In this document: one piece after another, positions 46,645-58,556 of the stretch
Numbering within the stretch: the stretch's first letter is position 1
Layout of the letters: every line of letters starts with the position of its first letter
Assembly: GCA_963082975.1 (NCBI GenBank)
Contig: OY720345.1
Coordinates: forward strand, 11,248,491 to 11,312,490
Source of the DNA: Labia minor
Lineage: Eukaryota; Arthropoda; Insecta; Dermaptera; Spongiphoridae
DNA length: 64,000 nucleotides
Reading direction: 5' to 3'
The notes under the pieces: generated by a model
What the model saw: the letters and a program-made list of their open reading frames with translations, nothing else
Told to the model about the DNA's origin: nothing
The model's database searches: none
Made by a program: the position numbers and the translations under genes

Positions 46645-46891
46645 CTCGGATTTTTGTACGTCCTATGCAAGGACAACGCTTATCAAGTCGGTTATATCGA
46701 TGAGGTGTCCTATGATCAGTAGAACGGGTCCTATCAACTTTTACCTTGATTTTTTTGATCGGAGGCACTACTTTTTATCAAATAGACTGAGTTGACTCGT
46801 CCCATAGGCCTCAGCTAGAGAAAATCTTTTACCAGGTCCGGGACTTGAATCCGGGACCACGAAAATGTGGTTAACCCAGTTAACCACGGCT
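46645..46891 (-). mobile_element. tRNA-derived SINE, partly deleted
   Basis: Minus-strand copy with tail TTGTACGTCCTATGCAAGG (as seen on plus), the TATGATCAGTAGAACGGGTC strip and box B as GGATTCAAGTCCCGG. The head is altered (GCCGTGGTTAACTGGG) and part of the middle is missing. No clear target duplication. Confidence 0.8.
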
Positions 46892-47400
46892 TAAAATCAT
46901 AATCTTCAAATTTTATTTGATTATGATAACTTTATAATTCTCTATTAGATTAAACTATGCAAAATTAACAAATGATAAATTCCTATGATTGAAAAATAAA
47001 CTGATAAATGTTTTCTCTCTATGCATATAAAAAAAATACTTTTTAAATTATAAACTAAACAAGAAAAAATTATTAATTATATTATATTTATATGGAATAT
47101 ATGTTGTTTTATTTGGAATTAATAAATTTTCATATTTAGTGACATATTTTTGAAGCTTTTTATTTTTTCGTACAAGTTAGTTTCAGTTTGAAGAATTGAA
47201 TATTTCATATTAAACATTGCTTTGTTTTTCATTTTATTTCAATTCCAAATTTATAAATATTGAATATATTATTGTAAACTTTAAAATTATATGATCTATT
47301 AAATTAAATTAAATTAAATTAAATATTTCATTTAGTCCATCATCTTATTCATTTTTATTACAAGTATAATCAATCCGGATTTTAAATCAATTAAAATAAG
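46892..47400. other. AT-rich non-coding DNA
   Basis: No gene; a short (TTAAA)n tract near 47,300-47,323. Confidence 0.6.
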
Positions 47401-47999
47401 CTGGAGTGTCTCCACTCGACTATCTCGCAATTTGAATTGGATTAAATAACATAATATATTATATTTAAATTAAATTAAATTAATTATAAATTATAAATAA
47501 TATTTATTAAACCAGCGCATGTTTGGTTTTTTATTGATGGCACCATGGCACGTGTTGGCGCGTGAGATTTGCAGTGTTAAAAAATTAATTCTGGTACTTT
47601 CAGCGATTCAATCAAGCTGAAATTCTATATATAGCAGTTTTATACAATTTTTAATCATGTGAAAAATTATCAAACATATATCTTTATTTTTACGGTCACT
47701 TTAGAGGAAAAAAAATCAAAACGTTGTAGGTAATGACCCTCTTCCGGTTGAGCTACATTTCTCAAAAGTTGATAGAAAACTATGAATTTTGAATAATGCT
47801 CATGTACCAAATTGCATCATTCTAGCTCAAACCGTTTTTGCGTAATCTTGCCTACATACATACACACATACACACACAGACATTTTTCTCAACCTTAGTG
47901 AAAATGATTCAGGAACCTTCAAAACGTATAAAAACATCAAAATCTCAACATCGAAAATTTTCGTGATCGCAATACTATCTCTGGCGAGATAGTAAAAAT
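47401..47999 (-). repeat. Family E repeat, copy 5, full length
   Basis: From CTGGAGTGTCTCCACTCGAC to TCTCTGGCGAGATAGTAAAAA on the plus view, i.e. complete in the minus orientation. Contains all strips of the 24.59-kb copy, including CACGTGTTGGCGCGTGAG and a (CA)n tract. Highly similar to that copy. Confidence 0.8.
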
Positions 48000-48540
48000 A
48001 TAATAAAGTTAAATAACATTTGAAAATCAAACCAATTTTTATTAGTTACTTTTGAAGTTAATTATAATAGATATTACTCTTATTTTGAGATTTTGAAGAT
48101 TTTTTACATCTCTATATTCAGAGAATGTATTCTCCATCTTAATAAACATATAATATAAATATCAGGTTTCAACAGAACATTTACTGCTGAATGTAAGCTA
48201 CAACGAATGTCAAAAAATAATATGTACAATAAATCAAAAATGAATTTTTGATAAACCTTTATGGTCTCTAGTTTTGATTTAATTTATATATAACTATATT
48301 TTTACTTCATAAAACAAAAATTAATCTATAAAAATTTTTAAAATTTTTAAAATAATTAAATATTATCAATCTAAATAAAGGGAGCCCATTTTATAGATGC
48401 ATAATTTCCTATTACTTCCATCTAATATATTTATAATTATATAATTCAAATATAAATATATATCTAATCTTATTATTCTATCAAAATTGTATATATATAT
48501 TTTATTTTTTATTTTATTATTATTATTATTATTATATTTT
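48000..48540. other. AT-rich non-coding DNA
   Basis: No gene; (ATT)n near 48,515-48,536. Confidence 0.6.
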
Positions 48541-48542
48541 AT

Positions 48543-48985
48543 TTTTCGAATTCATACCATTGATAATATTTATAAAGAAAATTCGATCTGTATTAGTTTC
48601 AGCCTCGGGAAAAATAATCTCTTTCTTAGTTTTTTCTTAATTTAAAATAGGAAATTTAAATGACGTCAGCAACTACATCAGACAACGTTTCTTTAAATAC
48701 AAAATATTATTAAAATATAAATCAAAAATATTTATTTTAATAATATTTTGTAATCAAATTACGAAAAATATATTATGTTATATCCACAGGCCATACTTTT
48801 CTGTCTTTAAGTGCGTTAATACGTACGTTTAAGGGCTGTATGTTTTATGACTTTTTTTTTTTTAATTTATGTTCTTTTAAATTATTTGAAATTGTTTCAT
48901 ATATTTTGTCGTTTATTTATTTTAAATAATAATCTTAATCTTAAATATTTACAGTTCATAAGGAATTATTTTTTTAAACAACGTC
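48543..48985 (+). repeat. Family F repeat, uninterrupted copy
   Basis: AATTCATACCATTGATAAT, TTCAGCCTCGGGAAAAATA, GACGTCAGCAACTACATC, ATTATGTTATATCCACAGGC, GCGTTAATACGTACGTTTAA, TTTTAAATTATTTGAAATTG and ATAAGGAATTATTTTTTTAA in order. Supplies the empty site for the MITE in the 6.2-kb copy. Confidence 0.7.
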
Positions 48986-49139
48986 GTCTCTTCATCATTT
49001 ATCCAATTAATTATAATTAAAAATGTGTATCGTTAAATTATGAAAAGTTATGAATTATGCAGAACATCAGTTGAAAATAAAAGAAAAAGGATCGTTATCT
49101 AAATATTATTATTATTGTTATTATTATTATTATTATGAT

Positions 49140-49720
49140 TTAATAATTATCAGTTTGGTTTGATCTTTCTTTCTTTATTGAATCCCTTAACCACATGTGA
49201 AGTGGTGATAAATAGATGAGTAGTTGAATGTGTTAGAGGGTGAATTTAACCACTACTACCACCACCACCACCTTGATTTTCCCCCTTCTATGCAACTGGT
49301 TCATTTCTCTTTTCCTAAATTTCATTCATCTATCCCCTGAGGATGCACCGCCTGTTGATAGATAGATAGATAGTTAGATAGAAAACATCATGCACAGATG
49401 TTCAACTATTGTACAATTCGCAACATACAAGACACACACAGAACTAAAATAACAATTCTCAATAAATAGTCCACTTGGAAGTTAACTCTGGAATAACGAA
49501 TTGACACTTTTTTTTCATTCAACATTCATATCTCCCAAAGGATCATCTCTCTGTCATTCTACCTCTATCTCTTTCTATCTCTCTTATCTAAAGGCAATCT
49601 ATTCACAATAATGATTTGGTAATATTATATTCCCTCATCACTCTATCTTTTCTCCCCCCCCACCTCCACTGCCCACCCCCTCTCTCTCTCCCCATAATCA
49701 ATATTATATTGAAAAGACAA
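49140..49720. other. Unique island, possible regulatory block
   Basis: AACCACATGTGAAGTGGTGA (near 49,191) holds an E-box palindrome CACATGTG and AACCACA, a Runt-type site. Further unique strips: GGATGCACCGCCTGTTGATA followed by (GATA)n. No protein-like open frame. Confidence 0.3.
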
Positions 49721-50263
49721 TCATAATCCACAGATGGTTTGACATTATATTTACAAATTAATTAATAATTATTAATTTTTTTATTAATTTTGATTAATTT
49801 TTATTTTATTAACTTTACCTAGAGATTAAATCTCACAAAATTCAGATATATTAATATTGATTTTAATATATAAAAAAATCTGGACAATCTCCACTCCTCT
49901 ATCTCGCAAATTTGAATTCCATTATTTAATATATATTATATTTAAATTAAATTTAATTAATTAAATTATAAATTAAGATTAATTAATTAATTTTTAAAAA
50001 ATTACAGTATACTATTGTTATTAAATTAAATTAATTAATATATATATGTTAATTACATATATTAAATTTAAATTTAAAACCTTTACCTTCATTTTTAAAT
50101 CAAAATTTAAAAATTTTAAAAATGTGGCTCTTTGTTGATGACACCACGTCACGTGCTGGCGCGTGATTGGCAGTCGTGTTAAAAAATTAAAAAAAAAATT
50201 AATAGGGGTACTTTCAGCGATTCAATCAAGCTAAAATTCTATATATAGCAGTTTTATACAATT

Positions 50264-50612
50264 AGTACCGGGACGGTAATTAAGTTAAAAAAAATTATTC
50301 ATTATTATTGGGTTTGGCTGATAATATTAATATCTGATTCACCGAATCGCCATTCAAATAATAACATACAAACAGAAAAGTAGGCCTGTTGATATAAAAT
50401 ATATACCTGGGACACCGAGCTATCTTTGAATGAAATCATTATGCATAATTAAATAATGGATAAATTATGTTATCATACATCAAAACCTTCCTTTTCAATC
50501 ACTTTCTACCTATTAAAAAAAAACCATCAAAATCCGTTGCGTAGTTTTAAATATTGAGGCGTTTATACGGACAGAGAAATCGACTTTGTTTTATATTAAT
50601 ACTATGTAATGA
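50264..50612. mobile_element. Inserted repeat H, possible LINE or SINE 3' end
   Basis: Begins GTACCGGGACGGTAATTAAG. ATTGGGTTTGGCTGATAATA and GATTCACCGAATCGCCATTC are the inverse of a strip at 45.49 kb. The end CCGTTGCGTAGTTTTAAAT, GCGTTTATACGGACAG, CGACTTTGTTTTATATTAAT then ACTATGTAATGAT resembles 3' ends shared by many arthropod non-LTR elements and their SINEs. No open frame. Classification is tentative. Confidence 0.45.
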
Positions 50613-51076
50613 TTATGAAAAAAAAATTTAAACAAATGAATTTATTTAAATTAATAACTTTAAAAAATATTAAATGATATTTAGCTTAATTATAAAAATT
50701 AAAATATTATAAAAATAAATTACTTAAAAAAATTACAACTATAACAATAATATTAAAAAATCTATAAACTTACCTGAAAATAATTAGATATTTATTTGAT
50801 AAAATTAAATTTTTAAGTAAATAAATAAATTAAATAAATATGAAAAAATAAAAAAATAATTAAATCAAAATTCAAAATTAATCAAAGGCAATTGAAATGT
50901 TATTAAATTATCTAAAAAAAACAATTATTAATATAAAAATGCCAATAAAATGATCAAAAAATAAATAAAATAAAATTAAATAAATAACATGTTTTAGCGG
51001 TTTCTGAGAACCCATTTACAAATATATATACATACCTACATATATACAATTTTAGCTAGCATAATAAGATTAGATT
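50613..51076. other. AT-rich non-coding DNA within the family E interruption
   Basis: No gene; mostly A/T with the patch GGTTTCTGAGAACCCATTT near 51,000. Confidence 0.5.
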
Positions 51077-51289
51077 AATCATGTGAAAAACTATCAAACA
51101 TGTATCTCTGGCGAGATAGTAAAAAGAAATTAAATTTTTTATTTAATTAATAATAAAATAGAAATAATTTGATATGATTATGATTTATGAATGAATGTAT
51201 ACAATTATTTATACAATTATATGAATATTTTTTTATCATTTCTCTTCAGAGAATTGAAATTATTTTATTAAATATTAAATAATCTAGAG

Positions 51290-52560
51290 AAAAGGGATTA
51301 AGAAAGAATGGTAATCAATAGGCAAAGGAGAAATTGATGGTAAAATGGAAAAAAAGTGGGAAATGGAAAGGGGAAGTTGATATAAAAAAAAAAAAATACA
51401 AGTAGGGTATTTTTTTCCTGTTGAAAACGAGAATTCTGCTGATTCAACTTATTGTTGAAACCGCGCTACTTTTAAGATTGTCTTCTCTTCTTAGGTCTAT
51501 TCAACCATAGGACCATAAGAAAAAAAACCCGAGAAGGGTAAGGGTCAAAATAGAAGGGCTATCTTTTCTCAACCTCACACATACCCTTACACCGATAGAG
51601 AGATACAGGCACAAAAGTCGTTTGATAAAAAAAAAAAAAAAAAAAAAAAAGAAGAGAAGAGAGATGCAATTGTATGGATGGAAGCGAAAATTGACCAGAG
51701 AGCAAGCGTCTCGCGATACAATTTATTTTATTCGTTGCAATAAAATAAACGCTATTTGACCTTCATGAATGTTGCCTAGTATGAATGTTCAGTGGAAAGA
51801 AGGGAAGGGAAAAGAGGGAGGAAAGGATGGTGGATGTTTGACTCATCTGACACCCCATCCACCCCTTAAATGACGCACCAATCTCGCCACACACCAATAT
51901 GCGATAACTGTAAAAGTGACCAATCTGTTGTTTGGACTTTTTGTATAGGGGAAGAGAGAGAGAGAGAGAGAGAAATACTATATATATATATATATATATA
52001 TATATGGAAGGATGTAGTAGGGGTTGCAGGTGTACCAACAACGACAACGTTTATCCAACTATAAGTGGTGTAAGGTGGAGGGGGGGGGGTTGAAAAAAAG
52101 ATAAATCCACCAAAGATATATCCAATATATATATTAAATCTCCATACGTTGACCAAAAGACACAATTGGATTGCAAAAAGTGATCGAGTGGCCGGAGAGA
52201 GAGAAAAAAAATGAGGGATTTAAGGGCGATTTCATCAAGATCGATCAAATTGGAATCGATAATATGATTTTTTTTTTTTTTTTTGTATGGGTGTCAATTC
52301 TCACACACTCAAAGTTTAGAAGGTGGAGGTGGAGGAAAGAAGGGAAGAAAAAAATACATTAACTTCATTGAACTAGAAATTGCTTGACAGGCAAAAATGA
52401 TGGATCGAAATTATTTTCAGTAGAAAAAAAAAAAAATAAAAAAATAAAAAAAACTATTAAATGATAAATCAAAAGAGATTTCTTTTACACCATCCACCCC
52501 ACCTACTCTCACCCCTTATTCTTTTATATTTCACCCACCCTTCTATTAAATTAATATAAC
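51290..52560. other. Unique region with purine/pyrimidine-rich patches
   Basis: About 1.2 kb not matching the repeats. It includes CGCGATACAATTTATTTTAT and CGTTGCAATAAAATAAACGC near 51,712-51,752, resembling clustered Hox/Abd-B-type TTTTAT sites, a (GA)n-(TA)n tract at 51,957-52,005 and an A run at 51,628-51,650. Several overlapping open frames at 51,763-52,362 on both strands cross microsatellites and have no domain. Regulatory DNA is possible. Confidence 0.35.
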
Positions 52561-52953
52561 AAAATGATTAATCTTAAACATATTAAAAAGCAAATTCTCT
52601 TTTATACTAATTTTATTATATTATAATATAATAAAATAATAAGCATATGATATTTCAATATTGATTAAAACATATCATCGGAATCAACTCCACTTCCTTA
52701 CCCCACTGGAGTTTTAAATATAATAATAAATCATCAATAATTTATATATATTATATTGGAAACTAAAAAAGAATTTGAAATAATATCAATATATTGTCAG
52801 TATTATAAAACTAGTATAAAATTTTTTAATAATTTTAATTTATCAAAAATAATAATAATAGTAGAGAAATAGAATGTAAATATTTGTTTTTTGTTTTTTA
52901 TAGCTGATTAAAATTGGTTTTATTACTAATTATTATATAATAGTTTATAACAA

Positions 52954-53231
52954 AACCTCTGACTTTGTATGTCCTACTCAAGGACAACGTCTATCAAGTT
53001 GGTTATATCAATGAGGTGTCCTATGATCAGTAGAACGGGTCCTATCAACCTTTACCTTGATTTTCTTGATCGGAGGCGCTATCAAGTAGCTTTCTCAATT
53101 TTGATCCCGGGGGCTGGGTTGACTCCGTTTCATAAACCCCAGCTAGAGAAATTCCCTTGCTTGCCCCGGGACTTGAACTCGAGACCACGAGAATGTGAGG
53201 CAGCTTCGCTAACCACTTACTTTGTGACGCC
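52954..53231 (-). mobile_element. tRNA-derived SINE, full length
   Basis: Minus-strand copy with tail AACCTCTGACTTTGTATGTC (plus view), intact core TTCTTGATCGGAGGCGC and box B as GAGTTCAAGTCCCGG. The head is of another subfamily: GGCGTCACAAAGTAAGTGG, TTAGCGAAGCTGCCTC. It sits at the edge of the block duplicated from 40.76 kb. Confidence 0.85.
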
Positions 53232-53376
53232 TTTTATTGTTAAAGTTTGATTTTTTTATTTATTTTATAAATAATTAAATGAGAGAGATAACATTAAAAA
53301 ATATCATTTCTATAATGCTAAATTTCAATAATAATTATGTATTATAATATTTTAGAATTATTCTTTTTACTATCTT
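53232..53376. repeat. Inverted duplicate of 40,760-40,905
   Basis: TTTTATTGTTAAAGTTTGAT, GAGAGAGATAACATTAAA, GCTAAATTTCAATAATAATT and TTTAGAATTATTCTTTTTAC mirror the sequence left of the 40.9-kb SINE. The similarity ends at ACTATCT, inside the family E terminus. Confidence 0.85.
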
Positions 53377-53440
53377 GAACCCAGAACCACAAGAATGAGA
53401 GCCAACCACGCTAACCTCTCACTCTGTGGCGCTTTAATAG
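53377..53440 (-). mobile_element. SINE head fragment
   Basis: On the minus strand GCGCCACAGAGTGAGAGG, TTAGCGTGGTTGGC and a remnant of the box B region (TTCTGGGTTCAAG) correspond to the first 60 bp of the SINE. The rest is missing; it abuts the duplicate block. Confidence 0.65.
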
Positions 53441-54665
53441 TTTACAATTTTATTTATTTTTTTCTTCTTTCTTGACTTAATTTAGCAAATTTAATGATTT
53501 CTCTCTCTTCTCTTTGACAGTTGTCCTTTTTGTTTTTAATGTTTTTAATGTGAAAAAGAGTTAGTTTTTATTTTAATTATTCTTCTTTCTACCTGACATT
53601 GATTGGTAATGACTCTGATGAAGATAATTTTATAATTAATTTATAATAGTTATTTAACAAAATTAATTCTCATGAAAAATTGATTTAATCTTCAGTTTAT
53701 TATATAATAATTGATAATAACATAATAATAGGTCATTTTATATATAACCTATATTAGGTATTTTTATTGATAAAAGTAGAAAATTAATTGATTATTTAAT
53801 ATTAATTTAAATTTAGATATTTAGAACTTTTTGAAAATAGAGATTGAACAAAAAAAATTTAAAAAACAATTGGGAAGGGAATTGGTTGTTGAATTGGTCA
53901 ACTTGCAATATATTAATAAGTACTTTTATTTCCCTAAAAATTAAATTCCATTTTTGTAGTAATAAAAAAAAAGTAAAATTCAATATTTTTCAATACTAAA
54001 TCGAATCAATTGAAAGGTTTTCTACTTGTTCTACAGTCTCAATTTCCCCCCTCCTCCAAACGCATTTCTCCAATTTTCCACCGAAAAAAAACATATTAGA
54101 TGTAAAATGAATATATATGTATTGGAAATATCGAAAACATTTAACCCCCTCCACACATATATATATCCATAAACTCGAGGCACTTTTCTCTTCTCATACC
54201 ACACACTGTATATATACACTATATATATGTACGTAATTTCATTTTCCATTTACGTTTGAAATGGACAATCAAATAAAAAGGTATCAATAAAAATATTTCT
54301 ATATAAATATGTGTGCGAGGGGGTGGGGTAGGGGGAATTTGGATGATTTAGTAAAAAAGGAAAGGGCTGGATAGTATAATATATTAAGGGTGGTAGAAGA
54401 GAAGAGTGAATAGGAAGAGAGGGTATGTAAAAGTGGAGGGAAACGGGTGTGTGGGAAGTGAATTTTACGCATGTTTAAAATCAAAACGGATGTAATAAAA
54501 AAATTGAATCGTTTTCTCCAACTGATATGATACTTAATTAAATAAAATAATAATAATAATAATAATAATAAATGAATCAAAATAATGATACCACCACGGT
54601 TGTTAATGTATCAATTCATTTATAAATATTTATATTATTAAAAAAAAATCGAATGATTTAAAAGA
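53441..54665. other. AT-rich non-coding DNA
   Basis: No gene. C-rich patches at about 54,045 and 54,145 and a G-rich patch near 54,318-54,340 are unique. (ATA)n near 54,549-54,571. Confidence 0.55.
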
Positions 54666-54891
54666 TTTTTTACCGCGGCACACTTTTAACGGTTTAAAAA
54701 TTTGGCTGCACACAAAGAAAAAGATAAGTGTAAAAGTTTACCAAATTGAAAAAAAGTGGTCCCAAAAACGGTTTACTTTTTTTTTAGAACCAAATTGAAA
54801 AAATTTAGAAAAAAGTCGGAAATGTTTAAGAGCCTCAGAATCTCGAGGCACACTTTTGAAAATCTCGCGGCACAGTGGTTGAAAATCACTG
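54666..54891. mobile_element. hAT MITE (second copy of the 6.5-kb family), left end lost
   Basis: TTTTTTACCGCGGCACAC, TTAACGGTTTAAAAATTTGG, CCCAAAAACGGTTTAC, and the right end CAGTGGTTGAAAATCACTG. The terminal CAGTGATTTTCAACC at the left is absent. It carries the module shared with family G (GTCGGAAATGTTTAAGAGCC). Confidence 0.75.
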
Positions 54892-56997
54892 ATCTATTAT
54901 TATGTTATGTTTGTGCATTTCTTTATTAAAGATTATTCACAAATATTGATCATTTATTTTAAGAGAACGATATAAAATTTTTTAAATATTTCTAAAATAC
55001 TAATGCGTTAGATATAATAGCGTCGATTTATATTAATTAAATTTTATTCCACACTGGAAAAGCTCTCCTATACAAAAATATTACAATATATTTTATTAAT
55101 ATTTTATATAATAAAATTTAATTATATTATTTAAAAACTAGACCACTGAAAGTAAGATTTTTAAAAAACACTAACTTCCCTTCCTATTGTCGCTCTGTAA
55201 AAATTATGTGAAGCTAAAGAAAAATTAAATACAGTTTTTGCTAGTACAACTAATTAAGGTGCGGGGGCTGGTGCTTTCGAATGTTCCATTCGAATTACAA
55301 GAAGAAATATATTATGATCTTTGCTTGAAAAAGAAAAACAGGGGTAAGTATATCAAACAATTTGTGGAAACAGATTTTTGGATTCTTTAACTAGCATACC
55401 AATGTGATATAGTTTTTGGAGTTGATTAATTTTAAATTATTTTTTAAAAAATTAAATATTTTTTTGTTTTTGTAAACTTGTTTTGTTTTGGCTGAGCATT
55501 GGCTAGCATTTATTCCTTTTTATTTTTATATTTAATTTGTAAATAATATTCATATCAATTTCATTTTTTTTTATTTTTTACTTTATCTTAATTTTCTTTC
55601 ATTAAATATTATAACGTGGCAATGAACCTTTTTCTTTTATTTGTAAAAAAAAGTGAACCTAATTTTTCCTTTGCAGATCCATATGATAGCATCGAATATT
55701 TTGATTAATTTTATTTGTTATTATTTCTTTCCGATCTTAGTTCTCCAAGGCGAATCGCCTAAGCACTAATAGTCAAACGTACTGCACTCTTTGATGAAAT
55801 TTATTTCAGGGTTCACATTTTCCAATTAATTTTATTTCCAACTCGTGTGAAAGAGTTGAGAATTATTTTTTAACTCCTTCACTAGTGGCACAGGTGAACA
55901 GGCTCAACAATATTTTATTTTGTTTCGGCTTGTTAAAAATCAAATATTTTTTATAATAAAAAATAAATATTTTTACAATTAGAATTATATATTTTTTATG
56001 AAATATTAATATAATATTGATCATTTATCCCTAGAAGCAGGTTGTGCTTTGAGAGTGCTGAGTTGTTTTTAATTATTCATCCTGTATCCATTCAGATATA
56101 TTCTATTATTATTATTAACTAGTAAAATATTTTATAAAATATTAATGTGTTTTATTTAATAAATAACCTTCTGTTTATAACTATAAAAAATGTCAAAAAT
56201 TTTATTTGAAATTTTTTTTTACACATGTGTGATAGTCATTAAGAAGTAAAATTAAATTAAATTAAAAATTAAAAAGAGACCAACAATAATAATATAATTT
56301 TGTTATTTCTCATTGATTACTTATTTATTTAATAATTTATTATCATGTGGGTAAAAGATAATTATATTTAATCGTTCATTTTATATATATAAATATAAAT
56401 ATATATTGACGTTATTATATATTGCATGTATATAATTAATAAAACATTATCACTTATTTTTTTAACAGGATGTTATATATTTAAATGTAGATATAATATT
56501 TTATTACAAATTATTATTGAAAATTGTATGATAACATTTTGAACTTTATAATGCATCCATTGATTGGCTAGTATGACGAATGAATGATTAAAATAAATAA
56601 ATAAAATAATATAAAATATATTGCAATTGTATTCTTGATTAATTAATAATAATTACTAAATATACTCTCTCTTTCTCTCTATTTAGTATATAGGTACTTT
56701 CAATTATTTTACTAATCTTTACTATTAAATTCGACTTACGTATATAAATATTTATTATATTTTGTAATTTTAACAGTGAAACTAGCTAGTATAATTGATT
56801 CCCATAACTTTTACAAACACATAACAATATCATATTTATAGTTTATAATATTTTTTTATTCTTATACTATTATTAACAATACGAGAGTGTTTGTAATTCA
56901 AAATTTAAAAATTAAAGGTACTTTTGTTGCTAACCTATAAAATTTAATTTTTAAAAGATATTTCTTATTGTACATTATATCAAAAATGTAACACACA
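54892..56997. other. AT-rich non-coding DNA
   Basis: No gene recognised. A less AT-rich patch at 55,255-55,340 (GTGCGGGGGCTGGTGCTTTC) and another at 55,735-55,790 are unique in the window; function unknown. Confidence 0.55.
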
Positions 56998-57498
56998 TTT
57001 TTACCGATCGACGTTAGGAAGGGAAGGTATCGTTTACACACCAAATTTCACATGTGAAGATTTTTACATATCTCCACGAATCATGCATTTTGTTAACAGA
57101 AAACAGTATTTTTAGAATGAAATCTGTCCATCTGTCCGTCTGTCCCTTTTTTGTATAGCTTGAACGGTTCAAGGGATTTTGATAAAATTTGGTATATTTA
57201 CTTAATGCATCAGTATGGTGAATCGATCAACTTTTGGTGTATATACTGAAAGTGGAAATGATAGTTTACAAAGTATTAATTTTATATTCATTGTCGGAAA
57301 TTTTTCACTTAAAATGTAGTAGTAATTAATAATTGTGTAATTAAACTAAAAATAAAAACCAAGATAATATAATTTAGTCATTTTAATTCAAGTTTTAAAA
57401 ATACATTTTTTTATACTTTATATATATATATAATGTTGTTTGGAAATTAATTTATTTCAAATCGTCAGTCGATTCTGAGTCTGACTATAGCTCATTTT
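56998..57498 (-). repeat. Family C variant (B-type), inverted partner of 43.2 kb
   Basis: TTTTTACCGATCGACG to GACTATAGCTCATTTTT. Runs in inverse order through the same strips as 43,206-43,709, except that the (GGAC)n tract is shorter and altered. Confidence 0.8.
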
Positions 57499-57499
57499 T

Positions 57500-58395
57500 A
57501 ATTATGACAGAATTTTTTTTTAAAAGTATATATCTATATAGTATAATATAATTCATATTAAATGTTAATTTGGGAATCTTAAAACGTGCATTTCCACTAA
57601 AAAGACACTTCGAAATTTAAAAATTATAAAAATTGTTTCTTCCTCTTAAAGATGAAATTGAAAAAAATAGTTTAAAATATTTTAAACATTTTCATGATTT
57701 TTTAATATTCTAATTACTTTAGTTTATTTAATTCATTTTTAATAATTAAAAACATGTGTGCAAACTATTATCTAAAATAAAAAAACCAAAACAAAAATCA
57801 AATAATGGTAGTATTACCGATTGACGTTAGAAAGGAAGGGGTTATTTTCACACCAAATTTCACATGAGGAGATTTTTTACATATCTCCACGAATCATTGC
57901 ATTGGTTTTATCCTCGGGAATAATCATTTTCATTAGTTTTTTCTTAATTTAAAATTATATGACGTCACCCAGCCCTTCATAACGTGACAGCCAGCGCCTC
58001 CTTATAATTATAATTAAAATAAAATTAAAAATATTTATGTTCTATCCATATCTGTTTTTTATTGCATTAATAGATATATTAAAATTATTTGAAATTGTTT
58101 CTGTAGCAGGAAATTAATTTCTTTCAAACCGTCGGTCGGTTCTGGGCCTGGCCACAGGTCAACTTATTCTATCTAAAAAAGAAAAATAATATAAAATAAA
58201 TTACTAATATATTTATTTTTTCATAAACTTTGATAAAGATGCATAAAACAATTATAATTAAAGTAATATCAAAATTATATATTGAATATTGTCATTTTAA
58301 ATATCAATATTCGAGGATCATTGAAAAATAAAGAGACAAATGTCTATAGCCGAAAAAAAGGGTTTATTTTATTCTTACAACAAAATTCAGGCTAT
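57500..58395. repeat. Inverted duplicate of block b, ending in a mariner terminus
   Basis: Mirrors 41,700-42,560: AAAACGTGCATTTCCACT, AAACATGTGTGCAAACTATT, a truncated family C copy (57,807-58,167), TCATAAACTTTGATAAAGAT, and the mariner end TTCGAGGATCATTGAAAAAT to ACAAAATTCAGGCTATGATG at 58,307-58,397. The rest of the mariner is not present here. Confidence 0.85.
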
Positions 58396-58397
58396 GA

Positions 58398-58556
58398 TGA
58401 AAAAAATAGTTTAAAAAATATTTTAAACAATTTCAAGATTTTTTTAAATATTCTAATTACTTTAATTTATTTAATTCATATTTAATAATTAAAAACATGT
58501 GTGAAAACTATTATCTAAAATAAAAAACCAAAACAAAAATCAAATAATGGTAATTT
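58398..58556 (+). repeat. Third copy of a 155-bp strip from the duplicated block
   Basis: AAAAAATAGTTTAAAAAATA, AATATTCTAATTACTTTAAT, ATTAAAAACATGTGTGAAAA and CAAAAATCAAATAATGGTAA repeat 57,660-57,815 in direct orientation, joined to the broken mariner end. Confidence 0.8.

Larger units (their letters stand above)
49880..51126 (-). repeat. Family E repeat, copy 6, split by an insertion
   Basis: Right-end part (TCTGGACAATCTCCACTC to TATAGCAGTTTTATACAATT) occupies 49,880-50,263; the rest (AATCATGTGAAAAACTATC then ATCTCTGGCGAGATAGTAAA) resumes at 51,077-51,125. The resumed part lacks most of the middle of the family. About 810 bp of other sequence lies between. Confidence 0.7.

Noticed and set aside
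51763-52362. Cluster of open frames of 60-99 codons on both strands
   Set aside because: They cross (TA)n and (GA)n tracts, have low-complexity translations and no recognisable domain.
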